Origin: Candidatus Falkowbacteria bacterium LH_S3
Lineage (GTDB): Bacteria > Patescibacteriota > Patescibacteriia > Patescibacteriales > JAGXOH01
Length of the DNA stretch: 15,832 nt
Direction: 5' to 3'
NCBI GenBank assembly: GCA_023659985.1
Contig: JAGXOH010000013.1
Span: 1 to 15,832 of the forward strand
Position 1 is the first letter of the stretch; each line of letters opens with the position of its first letter. Below are positions 1 through 7,194 of this stretch, one piece after another. A program made the translations under genes and the position numbers. The notes under the pieces are model-generated. The model had not been told where the DNA came from, made no database searches, and was given only the letters and a program-made list of their open reading frames with translations.

Positions 1-117
1 ATGTTATATTTAATTTGGACGGTTGATTTATGTATTTTGTAATTAACATATTTTAAAATTGAGTAACTTAGGTATTTTGTTGGCAATAGCTAAGCCAACA
101 AAGACCTTTATTAAATT

Positions 118-1302
118 ATGAAAGACACAAAAAAGAAGATTGTTATTGTTATTGCTATTTTGGTAGTAATTGGCATAGTCGGCTATTTATTGCTTAATAA
201 TCAGCAGGTACAGGAAAATGCGCAATCACAAGATCAACAAGACAAGGGAAAAACAACTAAAGATCCCGAAGGGGTAGACGAGAAAGAAGGTAAGGAAACT
301 TCCACTAATCCTGTTCGCAAGAGAACAATCCTTGATAAGAATGAGGTTGCCCTTAGTAGCCCCAATTCCATCTATGTTTCTGGTAAATATGCATACGTGG
401 CAAGTAATGGCGGTGTAGAAATGGACGAATACGACACTTTGATTAACTCCATTGTGAGCTTAGCTGAAATTGATGCCACCTTGAAAGCCATTGAACTCAA
501 AAAAAACATTGCTCTGGCCAATAAAGAAACTTTAGTCTCTACCGGCGAGATCGTAATGAAAAAAGCCAGGGAAAACGGTATTGAAATAATGCCGATTGAT
601 TCAGAACATTCCGCTCTTTTCCAATGCTTAAACAGTGAACCTCAAAAGAAAATACATCGCCTAATAATCACCTGCTCCGGTGGAGCGCTTCAAAATAAAA
701 CCAAAGAAGAACTTAAAAAAGTGACCGTTCAAGACGCCTTAGGTCACAAAACTTGGAGCATGGGCCAAAAGATTACTATTGACTCTGCCACACTAATGAA
801 TAAGGGATTTGAGGTTATTGAAGCAATGTGGCTATATGATATCCCGATTGAAAAAATAAAAGTTGTTGTTCATCCGCAAAGTATTATTCACTCTATGATT
901 GAATACACCGACGGTAGCATTATAGCCCAAATGTCCAACCCTAACATGAAATTGCCGATTCAATATGCCCTTTCCTATCCAGATCGCTGGGATTGCCCTT
1001 TGGAAAGGTTTGACTTCTCTAAAGATTTGACTTTTGATGAACCAGATTTGGAAAAATTCCCTTGTTTACAATACGCCTTTGATGCCGCTCGTAAAATGGG
1101 AACACTTCCAGCTGCTATGAATGCCGCCAATGATTATATGCTCAAGCAGTTTCTCTCTGAAAATTGCCGATTTTTAGATATTCAAAAAGTAATCAAAAAA
1201 GTTATGGATGATCATCAAAATAACCAGCATCCAAAACTACAAGATATTAAAAAAACTATTGAAGAAAGCAAAATAAAGGCACAAAAATTTTTAGCCAGCT
1301 AG
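118..1302 (+). CDS. dxr: Chimeric ORF: secreted LVIVD-like N-terminus joined to 1-deoxy-D-xylulose 5-phosphate reductoisomerase lacking its NADPH-binding start
   Basis: Residues from about 102 onward are DXP reductoisomerase, which converts DXP to MEP using NADPH in the second step of the MEP isoprenoid pathway. Visible family motifs are LANKETLV (133-140), DSEHSALFQ (161-169), the SGG loop (187-189), SMGQKITIDSATLMNKGFE (214-232) and VHPQSIIHSM (251-260), so the metal and substrate site and the C-terminal helices are present. The N-terminal Rossmann half with its GSTGSIG motif is missing. In its place residues 1-98 form a lysine-rich start, one membrane or signal segment (8-26), a polar linker and one LVIVD-like beta repeat (SIYVSGKYAYVASNG, 84-98), typical of a surface propeller protein. 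Bases 1-117 do not encode the missing half. No clear ribosome binding site precedes the ATG. The join lies near base 415. Either an assembly chimera or a real rearrangement would explain it; as written the enzyme should not bind NADPH. Confidence 0.8.
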   Translation: MKDTKKKIVIVIAILVVIGIVGYLLLNNQQVQENAQSQDQQDKGKTTKDPEGVDEKEGKETSTNPVRKRTILDKNEVALSSPNSIYVSGKYAYVASNGGVEMDEYDTLINSIVSLAEIDATLKAIELKKNIALANKETLVSTGEIVMKKARENGIEIMPIDSEHSALFQCLNSEPQKKIHRLIITCSGGALQNKTKEELKKVTVQDALGHKTWSMGQKITIDSATLMNKGFEVIEAMWLYDIPIEKIKVVVHPQSIIHSMIEYTDGSIIAQMSNPNMKLPIQYALSYPDRWDCPLERFDFSKDLTFDEPDLEKFPCLQYAFDAARKMGTLPAAMNAANDYMLKQFLSENCRFLDIQKVIKKVMDDHQNNQHPKLQDIKKTIEESKIKAQKFLAS

Positions 1303-1339
1303 AAAAAATAATCACAATATCAAATTGCTAATTAGTAAT

Positions 1340-2218
1340 CTAAAACAAATAGACAAATTCCGGATACTTTTTTTCTATTTCCTTTTTTGCCAGTATTAAA
1401 TCATCACGTTTATCAAATACCCCAAAAACTGTTGAGCCAGATCCAGACATTAATGCGCCTTGGGCTCCAAAAGCAATTAACGACTGTTTAAGTTCGGAAA
1501 TAACTGGAAAATTTTCTTCCATCGCCACTTCAAAATCATTATAGAAAAAGTTAGCCAATTCTTGGCTATTTTTTACCCCTTTTTTCAATGCCCTTATCAA
1601 TCCTTTTGAGATATTGTTTCTATTTTTGTTTTCCATAAACCAAAGCCTATTATCAAGCTTCTTAAAAGCACTTGGAGTTGAAATATGTTTCTTAGGATTT
1701 ATAAGTAGAAAATTAGTTTCAGAAAAATTAAGCTCCTCTGATATTCTCTCTCCAGCTCCTTTAATTAAAACAGCTTCTTTATCTGATAAAAAAACTGGCA
1801 CATCTTTTCCGACTTCAGCCGCAATTCCAATCATTGTATTCATATCAAGCGGGTTTTCAAAATAATCGTTTAATATCTTCAAAACCGTTGCTGCATTGCT
1901 ACTTCCTCCTCCAACTCCTGCCCCAGTTGGAATGTTTTTTTTGATGTGAATTTTAACGCCCACCTCTTTTCCAGTTTTTTCAAAAAACTTTTTAGCAATT
2001 TTATAACAAATGTTTCTCTCATCAAGAGGAATTTCTTTGGAAGCAGAGGAAATTTTGATTCCCTTATTGTCTAAAAAAGAAACCTCAATCTCATCAAAAA
2101 TATTTTCTAATTTCAATATAACTGAACGTAGATCATGAAAACCGTCCTCGCGCTTCTTAATGATCTCTAATGTCAAATTAATTTTTGCCTGCGCTTTTCT
2201 ATGAATAGTTTTTTTCAT
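1340..2218 (-). CDS. ispE: 4-diphosphocytidyl-2-C-methyl-D-erythritol kinase
   Basis: This GHMP-family kinase phosphorylates the 2-hydroxyl of CDP-methylerythritol with ATP, a cytosolic step of the MEP pathway. The three family motifs are in order: AKINLTLEI (11-19, with the lysine and asparagine of the substrate site), the glycine-rich ATP loop PTGAGVGGGSSNAA (97-110), and MSGSGSTVFGVF (257-268). GKDVPVFL (137-144) carries the catalytic aspartate of the usual GADVPFF motif. At 292 aa it has normal family length. Its ATG overlaps the TGA of ispF by four bases (ATGA), indicating translational coupling, and it is the last gene of the ispD-ispF-ispE operon. It ends 37 bp from the convergent dxr-like ORF, and no strong terminator hairpin is seen in that gap. 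Confidence 0.93.
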   Translation of the reverse strand: MKKTIHRKAQAKINLTLEIIKKREDGFHDLRSVILKLENIFDEIEVSFLDNKGIKISSASKEIPLDERNICYKIAKKFFEKTGKEVGVKIHIKKNIPTGAGVGGGSSNAATVLKILNDYFENPLDMNTMIGIAAEVGKDVPVFLSDKEAVLIKGAGERISEELNFSETNFLLINPKKHISTPSAFKKLDNRLWFMENKNRNNISKGLIRALKKGVKNSQELANFFYNDFEVAMEENFPVISELKQSLIAFGAQGALMSGSGSTVFGVFDKRDDLILAKKEIEKKYPEFVYLF

Positions 2219-2694
2219 TTTTTTAGCAAGCTTACAATTACAAAAACCTGGATTCCTCTGCCTTTACCAAAAGAGGTCAAATTTTCCCCAGTAGTTGCAG
2301 TTATCCCGATTTGATTTCTATCTATACCTGTAATTCCAACTAATTTAGCCCTAATATTATTCGCTATTGGATCAATTTTAGGTTTTTGAGCTTCAATGTT
2401 AATACCAATATTATTAATTAAAAAACCGACTTCCGCCACATGCTTTATGGCAACTTTAAAATATTCAACGCTGTCAGAGATTCCTTTTTTGCACATTTTT
2501 CCTGAATAAGAGTGAAATGAATTTCCACCGATTGCCTGTTCTAATGCGTTACAAAGAGCATGAATAACTGCATCTCCGTCTGAATTTCCTTCCAACCCTT
2601 GGCAACCTTTTACCTCAACCCCGCCCAATACTAATTTTTTACTCTCATCCTTGCTAAAAGCATGGGAATCTTGACCTAATCCAACTCTAATCAT
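2215..2694 (-). CDS. ispF: 2-C-methyl-D-erythritol 2,4-cyclodiphosphate synthase, divergent form
   Basis: IspF cyclises CDP-methylerythritol 2-phosphate to MEcPP with release of CMP, as a metal-dependent homotrimer. The 159-aa length is normal. Metal ligands are visible as D9 and H11 (GQDSHAF) and H45 (IHALCNAL). The nucleotide-side ATTGENLTSFGKGRGIQ (133-149) replaces the common TTxExLGF-type segment. Two positions differ from the textbook active site. GNSDGD (36-41) has Asn where most IspF have His (GHSDGD). The canonical GDIGxxFPDTD loop, with a catalytic aspartate, is replaced by GGNSFHSYSGKMCKKG (56-71). The rest of the fold is well conserved, so I read this as a lineage variant rather than a decaying gene. 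It overlaps ispD by 8 bp and ispE by 4 bp. Confidence 0.87.
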   Translation of the reverse strand: MIRVGLGQDSHAFSKDESKKLVLGGVEVKGCQGLEGNSDGDAVIHALCNALEQAIGGNSFHSYSGKMCKKGISDSVEYFKVAIKHVAEVGFLINNIGINIEAQKPKIDPIANNIRAKLVGITGIDRNQIGITATTGENLTSFGKGRGIQVFVIVSLLKK

Positions 2695-3391
2695 TTTTTT
2701 TAGTTAATTTTTTATATATAATTCTAGCAACTTCCAAATTCATCTGAGTTGTTATCTTAAAATTATTATCAGAAGCTCTCGCTATTTTAACTTTCTTACC
2801 CAATCGCTCAACAAGAGAAACATCGTCCGTTCCCAAATAGCCCTCACTGAAAGCTTTTCCAAACGCCTCTTTTGCCAATTCAAATTCAATCGCCTGCGGA
2901 GTCTGCATATTTCGCAAATTTTTTCTCTCTAACGTCCCCCTAACCATCTCACCTTTCATAACTTCTTTGATCGTATCGGTTGCTGGGTGAGCAACAGCGC
3001 AAGCGCCATGTTTCTTAGCTTTTTCAATTACTTCCTCAATTTCCCGATTCTCAACAAAAGGATTGGCTCCATTGTGAAATAAAATTGCATTTCCTTTTTG
3101 GCAATAAGATTTAGCTTTCTCTAATCCGATCATAGCCGATTCCTGCCTTTCTATTCCACCCGCAACAATATCAGTTACTTTTCCAAAGCCGGCTCTTTGA
3201 ACAATTTTTTTGATATTCTCAATTTCATCCTCTTTTGAAGTAATAATAATCTTATTAACCACAGAACTATCCTCAAAGCAAGAAATTGTATGAAAAAGAA
3301 TCGGTTTTTTCCCAATTTGCAAAAAAACCTTGTTCTTCCTCGTCTTCATCCTGGTTCCCAATCCAGAAGCCAATATTATAACAACATTCAT
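2687..3391 (-). CDS. ispD: 2-C-methyl-D-erythritol 4-phosphate cytidylyltransferase, divergent form
   Basis: IspD transfers CMP from CTP to MEP. The nucleotidyltransferase N-terminus is clear: IILASGLGTRMKTRKNKVFL (5-24, glycine loop plus lysine), AGGIERQES (77-85), TDTIKEV (138-144), TLERKNLRNMQTPQA (153-167) and the GTDDVSLVERLG stretch near the C-terminus. At 234 aa it is family length. The usual HDGARPF motif reads HNGANPF (106-112), so the Asp and Arg normally near the substrate are both Asn. The gene is first in a three-gene operon and its TAG stop lies inside the start of ispF. A direct repeat CTAGACTAT (3406-3414 and 3419-3427) and an AT-rich stretch sit just upstream, but I cannot define a convincing promoter. 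Confidence 0.88.
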   Translation of the reverse strand: MNVVIILASGLGTRMKTRKNKVFLQIGKKPILFHTISCFEDSSVVNKIIITSKEDEIENIKKIVQRAGFGKVTDIVAGGIERQESAMIGLEKAKSYCQKGNAILFHNGANPFVENREIEEVIEKAKKHGACAVAHPATDTIKEVMKGEMVRGTLERKNLRNMQTPQAIEFELAKEAFGKAFSEGYLGTDDVSLVERLGKKVKIARASDNNFKITTQMNLEVARIIYKKLTKKND

Positions 3392-3586
3392 ATTTTAATA
3401 AAGCTCTAGACTATCTATCTAGACTATATAATTAACTTTTAAATACTGTTTGTAAATTTGCCATAGTTCTTTTTTAAGTATATCAAATTCTCTTCCGTAA
3501 CACCATTTTTGAATCTTTCAAATACAATTCAAATTACTTTTTAAAATTAGTAAAATCTATTACTATGTCAAATAAATAATAAAAAT

Positions 3587-3612
3587 GAGGTGGTTTTCTA
3601 AAAAACCACCCC
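3587..3612 (-). terminator. Rho-independent terminator downstream of the aldolase gene
   Basis: Inverted arms 3587-3597 and 3602-3612 form a stem (CCACC against GGTGG plus four A-T pairs, one mismatch near the base) around a 4-nt loop. In the minus-strand transcript the stem is followed by a T-rich run (ATTTTTATTATT). It lies about 35 nt after the aldolase stop and separates that gene from ispD. Confidence 0.8.
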
Positions 3613-3646
3613 TTAAAATTGGACTTTTTTGGACTTCATTTACAAA

Positions 3647-4459
3647 TTAGGTGGCTACTTTTTCCTTCAAAATTCTTTCTGCTTCTTCCACTGAAGATCC
3701 TTCCTGAACAATAGCAGTTAAAGCCTCCGTTATTTCTGTTGGATTAGAGTGTTGAAATATGTTTCTACCTACGGACAAACCAGCTCCGCCGGCTTCCATA
3801 GCGCCTTTAGCAGCTTCCAGAATTTCCTTATCTGTGTTCATTCTCGGCCCTCCGGCAATAACCACCGGGATACTTGTTCCTTCCACCACCTGTTGAAAAG
3901 TTGATGGAGAACCGGTATAAGAAACTTTGACGATGTCGGCGCCCATTTCGCAACCCAGACGAGCAGCATGCTTAACCACGGAAGCCTCGTATTCATCCTT
4001 AATTTTCTCTCCTCGAGGATAAACCATGGCTAGAAGGGGCATACCCCAATAACAACATCTTTCACTCACGTCTCCAAAATCCTTGAGCATATCAGCTTCA
4101 TGATTATTCCCAATATTAACGTGAACAGATACAGCATCCGCCCCTAACTGAATCGCTCTTTCCACCGAACAAACCAAACTTTTACGATTAGAATCGGAAG
4201 TGAGTGAAGTAGAAGCGGATAAATGAACAATTAAACCGATATCTGGCCCTTCTCCGCGATAACCAGAAGAAACCATGCCTTGGTGCATAAGTACGGCATT
4301 CGCTCCTCCTTGGCTTACCTGATGCACTGCTCGGCTCATATCAATAATCCCCCTAACCGGTCCTACCGTGGTTCCGTGATCCATGGGCACAATAACTATC
4401 TTACCAGTTTCTCTGTTTCTAATCCTGTCTAATCTTATTTCTTTTCCTATACCTGTCAT
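3647..4459 (-). CDS. DhnA/MJ0400-type class I aldolase: archaeal-type fructose-bisphosphate aldolase or ADTH synthase
   Basis: This is a Schiff-base TIM-barrel aldolase of the archaeal-type class I FBA family (270 aa, normal length). The residues VPMDHGTTVGPVRGI (24-38) match the family's active-site start. The segment MVYPRGEKI (145-153) carries the tyrosine proton donor, GADIVKVSYTG (173-183) the Schiff-base lysine K178, and VIAGGPRMNTD (200-210) plus SVGRNIFQH (229-237) the phosphate-binding loops. The wording resembles Methanocaldococcus MJ0400 (2-amino-3,7-dideoxy-D-threo-hept-6-ulosonate synthase) at least as closely as true FBA. With no other aromatic-pathway gene nearby, a glycolytic or sugar-phosphate aldolase role is equally plausible. 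The start is well set by a strong AAGGAG site about 7 nt upstream. It is monocistronic, with its own promoter, a long structured leader and a terminator. Confidence 0.85.
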   Translation of the reverse strand: MTGIGKEIRLDRIRNRETGKIVIVPMDHGTTVGPVRGIIDMSRAVHQVSQGGANAVLMHQGMVSSGYRGEGPDIGLIVHLSASTSLTSDSNRKSLVCSVERAIQLGADAVSVHVNIGNNHEADMLKDFGDVSERCCYWGMPLLAMVYPRGEKIKDEYEASVVKHAARLGCEMGADIVKVSYTGSPSTFQQVVEGTSIPVVIAGGPRMNTDKEILEAAKGAMEAGGAGLSVGRNIFQHSNPTEITEALTAIVQEGSSVEEAERILKEKVAT

Positions 4460-4726
4460 TTTTTTCTCCTTTGGTTTTAATGGTTTCCTTTTAATAAAAT
4501 AAAGCTTTTACTAATTGTTTTCCCTCCCTGCTTGAATTTAGGTTTAAAAGAGCAAAATAAAATCAGTCCCCTTTTAGGAGACCGATTATTTTATTTTTAT
4601 GTAAATATGTATTTACCTAAAATATTTTAAACACAAAAATCGGCCTCCCTGTGGGAACCAAAAATAATAAAAGCTAAAAAAGAATTGTCCGATTATGTGT
4701 TTAATTTTTGTCATATTTTTAAATTT
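4460..4726 (-). promoter_or_regulatory. Structured 5' leader of the aldolase mRNA with two terminator-like hairpins
   Basis: A leader of about 265 nt lies between the promoter and the aldolase start. In RNA sense, AAACACA (4702-4696) and ATCGG (4693-4689) can pair with TGTGTTT (4635-4629) and CCGAT (4643-4639), enclosing a small hairpin TTCCC-ACA-GGGAG (4657-4645). A GTAAAT/ATTTAC hairpin follows. Then comes a continuous 11-bp stem, arms 4586-4576 and 4572-4562 with an AAA loop, followed by TTTATTTTG. Two of its pairs are G-U in the minus-strand RNA and would be mismatches in the other direction, which argues that the minus-strand transcript is the one under selection. The motif CAGGGAGG occurs in the first hairpin and again near 4525. 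No known riboswitch class is recognised. Confidence 0.6.
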
Positions 4727-4732
4727 AATTAA

Positions 4733-4760
4733 ATTATAACTCTAATTATAGAAATGTCAA
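4733..4760 (-). promoter_or_regulatory. Sigma70-type promoter for the aldolase gene
   Basis: Reading the minus strand, TTGACA (4760-4755) and TATAAT (4738-4733) are both perfect consensus hexamers separated by 16 bp. This predicts transcription starting near 4726 and running into the aldolase leader. No other minus-strand gene lies between it and the aldolase. Confidence 0.75.
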
Positions 4761-4763
4761 ACA

Positions 4764-5100
4764 ATTTTAAATTAAGCGAAGCATTTTAAATTAAGCAGAG
4801 CTTAATTGCTGAAAGTTGAAAGATGAAAGTTGAAAGCATAATTTGCCTTCTGCTAAATTGTTGAACGTTGAAAGTTGAAAGAAAAAAATAATTAATTGTT
4901 GAAAGTTAAATGTTAAAAGTTGAAAGAAAAAAAAATTAATTGTTGAACGTTAAAGGCTGAAAGAATGCAGGATGCTTTTGGCATCCGAAATTAAGCATAA
5001 AATTCAGAGCCCGCACCATTTTTTACAGCCCAAAAAGCTGGACTTTTAAAAGCATTCCCTGTAAAATAAAAATATAAAATAAATAATAACCAGGAATGCA
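4764..5100. repeat. Non-coding region with degenerate GTTGAAA word repeats and short direct/inverted repeats
   Basis: No gene is seen here. ATTTTAAATTAAGC occurs at 4764-4777 and 4783-4796, and AAATTAAGC again at 4988-4996. From about 4804 to 4965 there are roughly four imperfect units built on AATTGTTGAACGTTGAAAG with G/A-rich tails (starting near 4804, 4856, 4893 and 4936). A small hairpin GGATGC/GCATCC lies at 4970-4986. The arms GCATTCCCTG (5052-5061) and CAGGAATGC (5091-5099) form an imperfect inverted repeat around an AT-rich spacer, just upstream of the phasin-like gene. Confidence 0.7.
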
Positions 5101-5139
5101 AAGAGCGAAAAATGTTGTTTGCGTTCCTTAACCAACAAT

Positions 5140-5475
5140 ATGGATAACTTACTAAGAAAAACCACCATGGCGGGATTGGGATTATTTACTTCTAGTCGGG
5201 AAAAAGCAGAAAAAAAAGCTAAGGAACTGGTGGAGAAAGGAGAACTATCTAAAAACGAAGAGGCAAAATTCGTAAAGAAAACGATGGATTATACAGAAAA
5301 AAACAAAAAACAGTTTGAAAAGAAATTAGAGGAATCAATAGAAAAAATAATGAGAAAAATAAATATCCCAAGAAGAAAAGAATTTGAAGAATTAAAAAAA
5401 GAAGTAACACAAATTAAAAAACAAACCTCCTCCAAACAAACACCCTCCAAAACCCAGGTTAAAAAAAAGAAATAG
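5140..5475 (+). CDS. Phasin-like coiled-coil protein
   Basis: The 111-aa product starts MDNLLRKTTMAGLGLFTSSR, a short amphipathic or hydrophobic patch, followed by a long charged helical region rich in Lys and Glu (EKAEKKAKELVEKGELSKNE) and a Lys/Thr/Ser tail ending KKKK. This layout, including the 'LVEKGELSKNEE' type segment, resembles the phasin / PHA-granule-regulator family. Those proteins coat hydrophobic surfaces, though no storage-polymer genes are seen here. The ATG at 5140 is preferred over an in-frame TTG at 5119 because the residues between do not look like family sequence; neither has a strong ribosome binding site. It lies 33 bp upstream of the UbiB-like gene and probably shares its transcript, so a membrane or lipid-associated role is inferred. 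Confidence 0.65.
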   Translation: MDNLLRKTTMAGLGLFTSSREKAEKKAKELVEKGELSKNEEAKFVKKTMDYTEKNKKQFEKKLEESIEKIMRKINIPRRKEFEELKKEVTQIKKQTSSKQTPSKTQVKKKK

Positions 5476-5508
5476 CCCCGAGATGTATAAATTGTTATCC
5501 AAGTTATT

Positions 5509-7194
5509 ATGATTTTTTTTAATCTTAAAAAAAAGTGGAGGAAGCTAAAACGAAGCAGACAAATAATTTTTGTTTTCTTTAAATATGGAGTAGAACATCT
5601 CATTGATCGCGCTAAAATAGGTTTTTCCCTTAAATTAAAAAGGAAAAAAATCTCCCACCCTCAGGCTTCAACAGCTGAACGGTTTAAATTGGCGTTGGAA
5701 GAGTTGGGTCCCACTTTTATTAAATTTGGTCAAATCCTTAGTGTTAGACCGGATCTTTTGCCTCCAGCCTATATTAAAGAATTAGAAAAACTTCAAGATC
5801 AGGCCTTGAGTCTTGATGTGTTTTCTCCTAAAAAAATTATTGAAAAAGAATTGGGAGACAAACAAGAAAATTTATTTTTAAAATTTGAAGAAACCCCATT
5901 GTCAACGGCTTCACTCAGCCAAGTACACAAAGCTGTTTTACTAAACGGAGAAAAAGTGGCGATTAAAGTGCAGAGACCAAACATTAAAGAATTGATAAAT
6001 TTGGATTTGGATATTTTAGAAAATTTAATAGGAGTTATAAAAAGTCGTTTCCACAACAATTGGAATTATCATCCCAAATTAATGATAGACGAATTCCGTA
6101 GATCCGTCTCTAAGGAATTGGATTTTACTTTTGAAGGATATAATTTTGAAAAATTCTCCAAAAATTTTAAAGATATTGATCACATTCAAACACCAAAAAT
6201 ATATTGGGAGCAAAGCAGTAAAAGGGTGCTAACTATGGAACTTATGGAAGGGAAAAAGATTAATCAAATTAAAAACCAACCAACATACAACCATAAAGCT
6301 ATTGCTGAAAATTTAGCCAATATGTTTTTAAAACAAATCCTTGAAGATGGCTTTTTTCATGCCGATCCCCACCCAGCCAATATTTTGGTAAACCCTCCTG
6401 ATAAAATTATTATTTTGGATGTAGGCATGGTCGGGCATATTGACGATTATACAGCCACTAACGGAGCTCGCTTAATACATTCCATAATAGAGAAAGACAT
6501 TAATGAAAGCATAAGATGCTTGAAAAATTTAGGAGTAGTTTTGGATAACAATAATCAAGCCAAACTCAGGCAAGATCTAGCCGAACTGTCTGAACGCTAT
6601 GTAGATATTCCGCTAAAGCATATAGAGATAAGACAAGCCAACCAAGATGTTTTGGAGATCATGGTTAAACACAATCTTACCTTTCCTTCTAATTTGGCTC
6701 TTATGATTAAAGTTCTTGCAACAATAGAAGCTAACGCTAAATATTTGGACCCTGATTTTAATATGATAATAGTGGCCAAACCTTTTGTTAAAAAACTTTT
6801 ACGTCAAAAAATGAGTGCTAAAGAGTTATATAAAAAGGGGAAAACATTTTTTAGAGAAGGAATGGAATTATTTGAAGAATTACCCCAAAACACCATGGAT
6901 ATTCTTCACAAAATCCAAGACGGATCTTTGATCATAAACTTTGAGCACAAAGGGTTGGATAATCTGACTACGGAAATTGATCATCTAAGCAACAAAACTT
7001 CATTTAGTCTTATAATAGCTTCTCTGATAGTGGGCTCAGCCTTGGTGTTGCAACAAGAAATTCCCCCTATTATTTACGGTTATTCAGCCATAGGTATTAT
7101 AGGTTATTTACTAGCAGCAATCTTAGGTTTGGGATTGGTCGCCTCCATAATCAAAACTTCTTTAAAATCCAAAAAAAACACTAAAAAACAATAA
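5509..7194 (+). CDS. UbiB/ABC1/AarF family atypical kinase-like membrane protein
   Basis: This is an atypical kinase/ATPase linked to isoprenoid lipid (quinone) metabolism in bacteria and organelles. Family marks in order: the N-terminal KxGQ motif FIKFGQILSVRPDLLP (70-85), a nucleotide loop STASLSQVHKA (132-142), the lysine of VAIKVQRP (150-157), the ExD-type KELDFTFEGYN (202-212), the catalytic loop HADPHPAN (284-291) and the metal-binding DVG (304-306). Two hydrophobic helices near the C-terminus (about 503-519 and 530-550) followed by a Lys-rich tail anchor it in the membrane, as usual for UbiB. At 561 aa it has full family length. Its substrate is unknown, and no quinone biosynthesis genes are visible in the window. 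The last 14 bp overlap the convergent CAP-domain gene. Confidence 0.88.
   Translation: MIFFNLKKKWRKLKRSRQIIFVFFKYGVEHLIDRAKIGFSLKLKRKKISHPQASTAERFKLALEELGPTFIKFGQILSVRPDLLPPAYIKELEKLQDQALSLDVFSPKKIIEKELGDKQENLFLKFEETPLSTASLSQVHKAVLLNGEKVAIKVQRPNIKELINLDLDILENLIGVIKSRFHNNWNYHPKLMIDEFRRSVSKELDFTFEGYNFEKFSKNFKDIDHIQTPKIYWEQSSKRVLTMELMEGKKINQIKNQPTYNHKAIAENLANMFLKQILEDGFFHADPHPANILVNPPDKIIILDVGMVGHIDDYTATNGARLIHSIIEKDINESIRCLKNLGVVLDNNNQAKLRQDLAELSERYVDIPLKHIEIRQANQDVLEIMVKHNLTFPSNLALMIKVLATIEANAKYLDPDFNMIIVAKPFVKKLLRQKMSAKELYKKGKTFFREGMELFEELPQNTMDILHKIQDGSLIINFEHKGLDNLTTEIDHLSNKTSFSLIIASLIVGSALVLQQEIPPIIYGYSAIGIIGYLLAAILGLGLVASIIKTSLKSKKNTKKQ

Noticed and set aside
118..1302. Novel functional two-domain isoprenoid enzyme
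   Set aside because: The fused portion is an export signal plus one surface repeat and replaces the domain the enzyme needs for NADPH; misassembly or rearrangement is far more likely.
1614..1865. 83-aa plus-strand ORF inside ispE
   Set aside because: Shadow frame antisense to a clearly recognised gene.
5119..5139. TTG start giving a 118-aa phasin-like protein
   Set aside because: The extra seven residues have no family character and an ATG follows at 5140; neither has a strong ribosome binding site, so the ATG was preferred.
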